Below are positions 58,829 through 64,000 of a stretch of DNA of 64,000 nt, in pieces. Under the pieces are notes generated by a model, which saw only the letters and a list, made by a program, of their open reading frames with translations, searched no databases and was not told the DNA's origin. The first letter of the stretch is position 1, and every line of letters begins with the position of its first letter. Origin of the DNA: Phycisphaerales bacterium (lineage in GTDB: Bacteria; Planctomycetota; Phycisphaerae; Phycisphaerales; SM1A02). The position numbers were made by a program, and so were the translations under genes. Where the stretch lies: the NCBI GenBank assembly GCA_022446885.1, contig JAKVBU010000011.1, forward strand, positions 89,210-153,209. Direction: 5' to 3'.

Positions 58829-61246
58829 TCACTCACACGGACCGAAGTTCGCGATCACGAGCAGCAGGTCATCAATAGCGACATCGCCGCTGCCGTCAAG
58901 GTCGGCCGGGCACCCATCTGGGCACAGATCGCCGAAGTTGGCGATGACCAGCAGGACGTCGTCGATGTTGACTTCGCCGTTGCCGTCTCCGTCGCCGGGG
59001 CAGGGATCCATCACGACATCGATGTCACCGATGATGGTGCCGTTGATCTCGGCGGTCTCGTACCAGACGGCACGTGATCCAGCATCCAAAGTTGCACCGG
59101 CCTGCACCACCAGATGGCGGACGTAGATCGACTCGGCGCCGCCCTCGGCGTTGTCGTGGCTATCCACGACGAGCGTCGTCGACCCACTGCGGACAACCAG
59201 TTGCCCGAGCGTGAAGTGGCCGTCCAATGACGGATCGATGCCGCTGGTGCTCGAGCCCACATCGACACTCATCGCCTCCAGATGCTGAATCTCACCTGAG
59301 GCACCGGTCATTGCCAGCGTCGCCTCGTCCATGGTGAAGTTGGCACTGTCATTGATCGCAATGTCGACATCGCCACCAACGGAGAGCATCCAGTTGGCAT
59401 GAGGCATGTGCAGCTGGGCATCAGGACCGGCGTGGTAACTACCACCGACCGAGAAGCCATCGCCCGGGTTGGGCTCATCGCCACCGGTGAAGCCTGGGCC
59501 TTCGCTGACGTCGCCGACGATCGTGCCGTTGTTGGTGAGGCTGCCGAGAATGTACAGCGTGCCCACATTGACCGAGACGGTTCCGTCATTGATGAGGCTG
59601 CCGGACAACACGGTATCGGCACCGCATTGGAACTCGGCATCTGCCGAATTCAAGAGATCCGTCAGCAACGTGCCTGAGGATCGAATGGTGTCGTTGTTGG
59701 TCATTGAAGTCGCCAACACGTGCGCGTCTCCGAGCATCGTCATGGCACCATCAACGCTCAGTGGAGCGAGGATACCCAGCGTTCCTCCATCATTGACCAC
59801 GCTGTCGCTGAGAGAGACGTGGCTGGAGGCATGCATCTCAAGACCAGCACCAGGACGCACGAAGGTGAGCCCGGTCGCTTCGATGTGGTGGTCGGCCTGA
59901 ATCAGCGAGTTCCCACTGAACCCACTGAAGACATTGCCGTGCAGGAACACATGCGTTCCGCCATCAAGCACTGCACCAGGCGCCATCGTGATGGATGCGG
60001 TGGTGTTGGCATCGCCCTCATCAACCGACATGTACAGGCTCTTGCCCATCATGTTGATGGTGTCTTCCTCATTGAAGAACTCGGCCAACGCCACGATCGA
60101 GTCGCCATTGTCGGCCTCGAAGACCGCCTCGGCTGCCGTGTCGCTCACCAGACCTGAATTCAGGTTGACGTAGGGGTAGATCTCGCACTCGTCCAGCTCA
60201 CCATTGCCGTTGGCATCTCCACCATTGGCGATGTCGCAGGAGTCGGGGACACCGTTCTCATTGCAGTCTTCGGCATCGCCATTGGCGATGTCGCAATCAT
60301 CCGGCGTGCCGCTTCCATCGCAATCGACCTCGCACACGTCCGGGATGCCGTTCGTGTTGCAGTCGCTGCTGGTGCCGTCGGCAATGTCGCATTCATCGGG
60401 AATGCTGTTCCCATTACAGTCCTGAGAGGTGCCGTCCGCAATGTCGTCGGCATCATTCACGCCGTTCTCATTGCAGTCATTGAATTCACATTCGTCATAG
60501 ACACCGTCGCCGTTGTCATCATTCAGATCGCCGTTGAGGAAGTCACAGCCATCGTTGATGCCGTTGCCGTTGCAGTCATCCCACTCGGCGGCGCTGTAGG
60601 TGAACATGCCGTACACCGGCACCTGTTCGGGCCAGCCGGAGCCGTCGGCCTCACGGCCCTGAATCAGTGCGTTGAATTCGACCGTGTTCTCCAAACCGAT
60701 CACGGTCAGCCGTGCAACCCGCACGCCCTCACCGTCTGGGCACAACGCGTCGAAAGGCATGCCATCGCCGATGGGCTGATCCGGGGTGACAAAGTAGGTG
60801 CCGTTGTTCGTGATGATGTCGCCACCGTTGTTCTCGAAGTCGCTGAAGTCGATTCCGATGTTCTGAATGGCGTTGTCCAAGCCTCCACATTGCGAAGACA
60901 CGCAGCCGATCGTGATGTACGAATCAAACTCCGCCGCGGGAAAGGCCGGCCAGACCATTTCGTTGTTGCTGGCGGACGTCGGCCCTGCAACAGCGGACTG
61001 GTAGAAGGTGCCACTGGAGGAGATCAACTTGGTCGTTGAGGCATTGCCTGCGACCGCGTCGATGCGATTGCCCGCATCGAGCCGAACCCAGATGTCGATC
61101 GTGTAATTGTCTTGATTGCCGGTCAGCGCTGGATCAACCAGATTCGTGCCGAGCAATTCGAAGTCAAGGCCCTGCAGATCTGCCGTCGCAGTTGAGCCAA
61201 GCATGAGCGCACCAGCCAAGGATGCGGTAAGAAACTGACGTTGCAT
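58829..61246 (-). CDS. Large secreted multidomain protein with Ca2+-type repeats, beta-helix and dockerin
   Basis: The 805-residue protein has a signal peptide (MQRQFLTASLAGALMLGSTATA). Residues about 22-235 are the domain shared with the 42134 protein (GTFYQ, FDSYITIG). About 235-370 are Cys/Asp-rich repeats (DCNENGVPDSCDIANG, seven or so copies; ~15 residues each). About 380-700 is a repetitive beta-rich, probably beta-helical, segment (VSLSDSVVNDGGTLGIL). The C-terminus is a dockerin-like pair (CPGDGDGNGEVNIDDVLLVIANFG, DLDGSGDVAIDDLLLVIANFG). GGAGAAGGAG precedes the ATG at 61246. Substrate, partner and function unknown. Confidence 0.8.
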   Translation of the reverse strand: MQRQFLTASLAGALMLGSTATADLQGLDFELLGTNLVDPALTGNQDNYTIDIWVRLDAGNRIDAVAGNASTTKLISSSGTFYQSAVAGPTSASNNEMVWPAFPAAEFDSYITIGCVSSQCGGLDNAIQNIGIDFSDFENNGGDIITNNGTYFVTPDQPIGDGMPFDALCPDGEGVRVARLTVIGLENTVEFNALIQGREADGSGWPEQVPVYGMFTYSAAEWDDCNGNGINDGCDFLNGDLNDDNGDGVYDECEFNDCNENGVNDADDIADGTSQDCNGNSIPDECDIADGTSSDCNTNGIPDVCEVDCDGSGTPDDCDIANGDAEDCNENGVPDSCDIANGGDANGNGELDECEIYPYVNLNSGLVSDTAAEAVFEADNGDSIVALAEFFNEEDTINMMGKSLYMSVDEGDANTTASITMAPGAVLDGGTHVFLHGNVFSGFSGNSLIQADHHIEATGLTFVRPGAGLEMHASSHVSLSDSVVNDGGTLGILAPLSVDGAMTMLGDAHVLATSMTNNDTIRSSGTLLTDLLNSADAEFQCGADTVLSGSLINDGTVSVNVGTLYILGSLTNNGTIVGDVSEGPGFTGGDEPNPGDGFSVGGSYHAGPDAQLHMPHANWMLSVGGDVDIAINDSANFTMDEATLAMTGASGEIQHLEAMSVDVGSSTSGIDPSLDGHFTLGQLVVRSGSTTLVVDSHDNAEGGAESIYVRHLVVQAGATLDAGSRAVWYETAEINGTIIGDIDVVMDPCPGDGDGNGEVNIDDVLLVIANFGDLCPDGCPADLDGSGDVAIDDLLLVIANFGPCE

Positions 61247-61628
61247 GAGATACGTTCTCCTTCTCTCCCAAGTGAGCGACGCCGCCCCGGTCGGCAACAA
61301 GGGCTCCAGCGTAGCGAAAAAAGGGGCCCAAGTCCGAGAATGTCAACTGAGATTCTGAACCAAGACGGCCGCCCGAGCGCGTAGCGCCAGCAGATGTTGC
61401 ACCAATTGATTGGCGTCGCAAGTCCTTTCCTCACAGCCACTTAGAGTGTTTTGGCCGGATTCCTGGCCCGCCTCGTTGGCAACTTCGAGTCAGATCATTC
61501 ATGGATTCAGTTGCGTTCGTCCGATAGCCACCCCGTGAGCGAGGACGCCACCCCCGCCTGCACATCAGGGTGCTGTCGGGAGGCGTCGTGACCAGCGGCC
61601 GAGCGCCGCAACACGGAGGCTTTGCGGC
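61247..61628. other. 382-bp divergent intergenic region, no gene supported
   Basis: Here the large dockerin gene leaves to the left and a small membrane gene to the right. On the minus strand a TACGCT hexamer (61308-61313) lies 61 nt before the dockerin start. On the plus strand TAGAGT (61442-61447) is the only candidate hexamer for the small gene, with a leader of about 180 nt. No open frame with a ribosome site or motif was found. Confidence 0.5.
61308..61313 (-). promoter_or_regulatory. -10-like TACGCT before the large dockerin gene
   Basis: The minus strand reads GCTACGCTGG. It is preceded 27 bp earlier by TTGACA, too far for a standard -35, so only the -10 is proposed. Confidence 0.35.
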
Positions 61629-61868
61629 ATGAATCCCATTCAAACGATTAAAGGTTGGGCGAAGGACATCGTCGACCTGGCGCTCGTACTCATTGCGTTC
61701 GGCGTCGTCGTGACCATTATCTTCGGCAGCAGCTATGAGCACAGCTGGTACTTCGGGCAGATCACCGGCAATCTGATCAGCTTCATCAGCGACCTCGGCA
61801 ACCACTCGCTTGCCGGCATCTTGGCCCTGATGGTGATCATCTATGCCTTCTCCAAGCGAGACGGCTGA
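61629..61868 (+). CDS. Small two-helix membrane protein
   Basis: The 79-residue protein (MNPIQTIKGWAKDIVDLALVL...) has two hydrophobic helices, about 14-32 (DIVDLALVLIAFGVVVTII) and 58-75 (LAGILALMVIIYAFS), with a Trp/Tyr-rich segment between (SSYEHSWYFGQITG). CGGAGG is about 8 nt before the ATG, and a strong terminator follows 24 bp after the stop, so it is a free-standing, probably well-expressed gene. It resembles small stress or membrane-modulator proteins in size only. No family was recognised. Confidence 0.75.
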   Translation: MNPIQTIKGWAKDIVDLALVLIAFGVVVTIIFGSSYEHSWYFGQITGNLISFISDLGNHSLAGILALMVIIYAFSKRDG

Positions 61869-61892
61869 CAATCACTGACAAAGTGAATCATG

Positions 61893-61932
61893 CCGCCGCC
61901 CGTTGGCTCGCCAGCGGGCGGCGGTTGTTTTT
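61893..61932 (+). terminator. Rho-independent terminator of the small membrane gene
   Basis: A 14-bp stem with one G-T pair (61893-61906 with 61911-61924) closes a CTCG loop and is followed by TTGTTTTT. This is the strongest classical terminator in the window. Confidence 0.92.
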
Positions 61933-62093
61933 GGGTCTACAAGCTGAGCATGGCTCACCGGCGACGTGCCGCGCCATGTCGCTCCCAATGGCCCCCCCCA
62001 GCCTCTGTGGAGAGAGACGGCTGCCTCGGTTGTAACTGGAGGGGATTCCCATTCACCGCCAGCAGCACATCCTGACGCAAGGCCCCAGGCCCA

Positions 62094-63755
62094 TCACCAC
62101 TCCGGGCCAGATGTGTACCTGCCGTACACGTCGCCCATCGCCTGCACCATCTCGCCCAGCGTGCAGTTCGCGAGCGCACCTTCCACGAGTGTCGGCATCA
62201 CATTCTCATCTGCCTTTGCTGCTGCGCGAATGGCATCCAAAGCCCTTGCAACCATGTCGTCGTCTCGGGCGTTCTTGAATGCCGCCAGACGATCGCACTG
62301 GGTGGACTCAACCTCGTGGTCAATCTGCAGAATCTCGACCTGTTGGTCGTCGTTGCCTTCCTGGAATGCGTTGACACCGACAATGACCCGGTCTCCCGCT
62401 TCCATCTCTTGTCCAAACCGGTAGCTCGCTTCGGCAATGGAGCGACGGAAGAAGCCCTTGTGAATGCCCTGCACCACCCCACCCATGTCATCGATGGTCT
62501 TGATGATCGAGTCGGCATCGGCCTGCATTCGATCTGTCAGCGCCTCAATGAACCATGAGCCGCCAAGTGGATCGACTGTACGAGTCACACCCGTCTCTTC
62601 CGCGAGGATCTGCTGCGTTCTCAAGGCCACCCGGACAGCCGTCTCGGTGGGAAGGCCCAGCGTTTCATCCATTGAGTCTGTGTGCAGACTCTGACAGCCA
62701 CCCAAAACACCGGCCATCGCCTGATATGCCACGCGAACGATGTTGTTCAGCGGCTGCTGCTCGGTGAGCGAACAACCTGCAGTCTGCACGTGGGTTCGCA
62801 TCAGCAGAGATCGATCGCTCTTGGCGCCGAATCGCTCACGCATGGCGGTTGCCCAGATGCGTCTGGCCGCACGCAGTTTGCAGATCTCCTCGAAGAACTC
62901 GTTGTGCGCATTGAAGAAGAAGCTCAATCGGGGCGCGAACATGTCCACATCCAGCCCGCGGCGGATGGCGGCCTCCACATACTCCATGCCATCGCGGAGG
63001 GTGAAGGCGAGCTCCTGCGTAGCGGTCGATCCCGCTTCACGAATGTGATACCCACTGATTGAAACGCTGTTCCATCGTGGCAAGTGCTGGGCGGCGTACT
63101 CAATGGTGTCCACCACCAACTTGACTGAAGCCTCTGGTGGATAAATGAACTCGTTCTGACTGTGGAACTCCTTGAGAATGTCGTTCTGCAGCGTGCCCCC
63201 CAGAGTTGCAACATCGATATCTCGCTGCTTGGCCATGGCGATGTACATCGCCCAGATCACACAGGCCGGGCCGTTGATGGTCTGGCTGACGGTGACGGTG
63301 TCCACGGGAATGTCGGCATAGAGCCGATGCATGTCTTCGATGGTGTCGATCGCCACGCCACAGCGGCCAACCTCGCCAGCACTGAGGGGGTCGTCGCTGT
63401 CGCGGCCCATGAGCGTGGGCAGGTCGAATGCCGTGCTCAGCCCGGTGTTCGTGCCCTTGGCGTTCTCAAGGAGGTACTTGAATCTGGCATTGGTGTCATC
63501 GGCACTTCCAAAGCCCGCAAACTGGCGCATGGTCCAACCACGCGTGCGGTACATGCCCGGGTGCACGCCCCTCGTATATGGGTACTGACCTGGGGTCCCG
63601 ATGCGATCATCGACCTGCGCCGCATCCCCAGGCGTGGTCGTGGGAACGTTGTCGGGCCCGTAGAGCGGGTCGATCAGGTATCCCGACAGGCTTACATGGG
63701 ACGGATCCGCGCTGGATCCTGATCGCGTCGAGTTGGTTGAATCTGGCGTGGCCAT
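62094..63755 (-). CDS. Coenzyme B12-dependent acyl-CoA mutase large subunit, isobutyryl-type active site
   Basis: The 553-residue protein is the catalytic (TIM barrel) chain of a methylmalonyl/isobutyryl-CoA mutase and lacks the C-terminal B12-binding domain, so a small subunit must be encoded elsewhere. The His in SISGYHIREAG (catalytic His244 of P. shermanii) is present. The residue of methylmalonyl-CoA mutase Tyr89 is Phe79 here (TMRQFAGFG) and Arg207 is Gln200 (HSQNEFIYPP): the Phe/Gln pair of isobutyryl-CoA mutase. The ATG at 63755 has GGAGG about 9 nt upstream; the frame opens at 63779. n-Butyryl/isobutyryl-CoA interconversion is inferred. Confidence 0.9.
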   Translation of the reverse strand: MATPDSTNSTRSGSSADPSHVSLSGYLIDPLYGPDNVPTTTPGDAAQVDDRIGTPGQYPYTRGVHPGMYRTRGWTMRQFAGFGSADDTNARFKYLLENAKGTNTGLSTAFDLPTLMGRDSDDPLSAGEVGRCGVAIDTIEDMHRLYADIPVDTVTVSQTINGPACVIWAMYIAMAKQRDIDVATLGGTLQNDILKEFHSQNEFIYPPEASVKLVVDTIEYAAQHLPRWNSVSISGYHIREAGSTATQELAFTLRDGMEYVEAAIRRGLDVDMFAPRLSFFFNAHNEFFEEICKLRAARRIWATAMRERFGAKSDRSLLMRTHVQTAGCSLTEQQPLNNIVRVAYQAMAGVLGGCQSLHTDSMDETLGLPTETAVRVALRTQQILAEETGVTRTVDPLGGSWFIEALTDRMQADADSIIKTIDDMGGVVQGIHKGFFRRSIAEASYRFGQEMEAGDRVIVGVNAFQEGNDDQQVEILQIDHEVESTQCDRLAAFKNARDDDMVARALDAIRAAAKADENVMPTLVEGALANCTLGEMVQAMGDVYGRYTSGPEW

Positions 63756-63779
63756 TGGGGCATGTCCTCCGAAGTGCAC

Positions 63780-63785
63780 ATTCTA
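63780..63785 (-). promoter_or_regulatory. -10-like TAGAAT before the acyl-CoA mutase gene
   Basis: The minus strand reads AACTAGAATGTGCACTTCGGAGG and the ATG is at 63755, giving a 24-nt gap with a good ribosome binding site. This one would be a leadered transcript. Confidence 0.45.
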
Positions 63786-63829
63786 GTTGCTGCACGTCGG
63801 AGGCCCTCAGGCGCTCAGGGGATTCTGGC

Positions 63830-64000
63830 TCAGTTGGCCGCTGGCGGCTGCCCAGGGGTTGGATCCGGGTCAATAAAGGGATCCAGTGGCTCCGGCGCAG
63901 GCTCCGGCTCAGGCGCTGGCTCTGGCTCGGGTGCAGGCTCTGGCTCGGGCGCAGGCTCGGGCTCGGGCGCAGGCTCTGGCTCCGGCGCAGGCTCTGGCTC
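63830..64000 (-). CDS. 3' end of a gene with Glu-Pro/Ala-Pro repeats (cut by the window edge)
   Basis: The minus strand frame that runs in from the edge codes for six or so copies of a Glu-Pro-Glu-Pro-Ala-Pro hexapeptide, then PLDPFIDPDPTPGQPPAAN and a stop at 63830-63832. Rigid, extended EP/AP repeats are typical linkers that span the periplasm in TonB or the like; here the C-terminal 20 residues are the end. The 5' part and function are beyond the window. The stop is 45 bp from the mutase promoter hexamer. Confidence 0.75.
   Translation of the reverse strand, partial: EPEPAPEPEPAPEPEPAPEPEPAPEPEPAPEPEPAPEPLDPFIDPDPTPGQPPAAN
63884..64000. repeat. 18-bp tandem repeat encoding EPEPAP
   Basis: About six units of GGCTCTGGCTCGGGCGCA with small changes run to the window edge. 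They encode the hexapeptide repeat of the partial gene. The copy number probably varies between strains. Confidence 0.85.

Noticed and set aside
61431..61871. 146-codon minus frame over the small membrane gene
   Set aside because: The plus-strand gene has a Shine-Dalgarno sequence, two helices and a following terminator; the antisense frame has none.
62094..63755. Methylmalonyl-CoA mutase as the specific name
   Set aside because: The Phe/Gln active-site pair argues for isobutyryl-type substrate; the general family name was kept.

Overview
The window looks like chromosomal DNA from a Gram-negative planctomycete, most likely class Phycisphaerae. This is an inference from gene content: an LpxC-FabZ fusion, a full lipid A / BamA envelope operon, secreted proteins ending in dockerin-like motifs such as NIDDLLLVIANFG, multi-copy cysteine-bracketed Ca2+-type repeats, a PQQ-type propeller, and high GC. 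No phage, IS element or CRISPR array was seen. Genes are packed tightly, with many ATGA/GTGA start-stop overlaps.

Layout. 1-8.1 kb (minus): phosphohexomutase, a PTPS/QueD-like protein, then a type IV pilus/type II secretion-like block (GspJ-, PilX- and GspI-like pseudopilins, GspF/PilC, PilT) and a lipoprotein. 8.2-11.9 kb (plus): secreted PQQ-propeller protein and a very acidic small protein. 11.9-18.7 kb (minus): bamA, two skp-like genes, lpxD, lpxC-fabZ, lpxA, with a second lpxD divergent. 19.8-22.8 kb: gcvT, a short primary-type sigma factor, a UVR-motif protein. 22.8-28.1 kb (minus): a Tol/Exb-type operon whose first gene fuses a TonB-like anchor to a VWA domain, then a DoxX-like protein. 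28.1-33 kb: tRNA-Leu(UAG), class II DAHP synthase, a ZIP-like protein, and a ketosynthase pair in which one partner lacks both catalytic histidines. 33-48.7 kb: three secreted dockerin-type proteins among housekeeping genes (cysteine desulfurase, panC, an aldehyde dehydrogenase, nadD, rimO, an M19 dipeptidase, lepA, a third skp-like gene). 48.7-51.7 kb: a hypothetical, an iodotyrosine-deiodinase-like nitroreductase and a DUF456 protein. 51.7-56.6 kb (minus): pilM-pilN-pilO-pilP-like-pilB, the second half of the pilus system. 56.7-64 kb: mqnB-like, hisS, a large dockerin protein, a small membrane protein with a strong terminator, an acyl-CoA mutase large subunit with an isobutyryl-type active site, and the 3' end of a gene encoding a Glu-Pro/Ala-Pro repeat.

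How genes work together. The envelope operon makes lipid A precursors and inserts outer-membrane proteins; the two pilus blocks together supply the inner-membrane platform, both ATPases and minor pilins, with the main pilin and secretin not in the window. The Exb-type operon would couple proton flow to an unknown envelope task. The most striking pattern is regulatory: ten genes have a TAnnnT -10-like hexamer exactly 6-8 nt before the start codon with no Shine-Dalgarno sequence, which predicts leaderless transcripts. Other leads are the iodotyrosine-deiodinase-like enzyme, the ketosynthase pair, the VWA-TonB-like fusion, a Ca2+-loop-bearing minor pilin, an unnamed N-terminal domain shared by two secreted proteins, and a conserved 57-nt leader before two secreted-protein genes.
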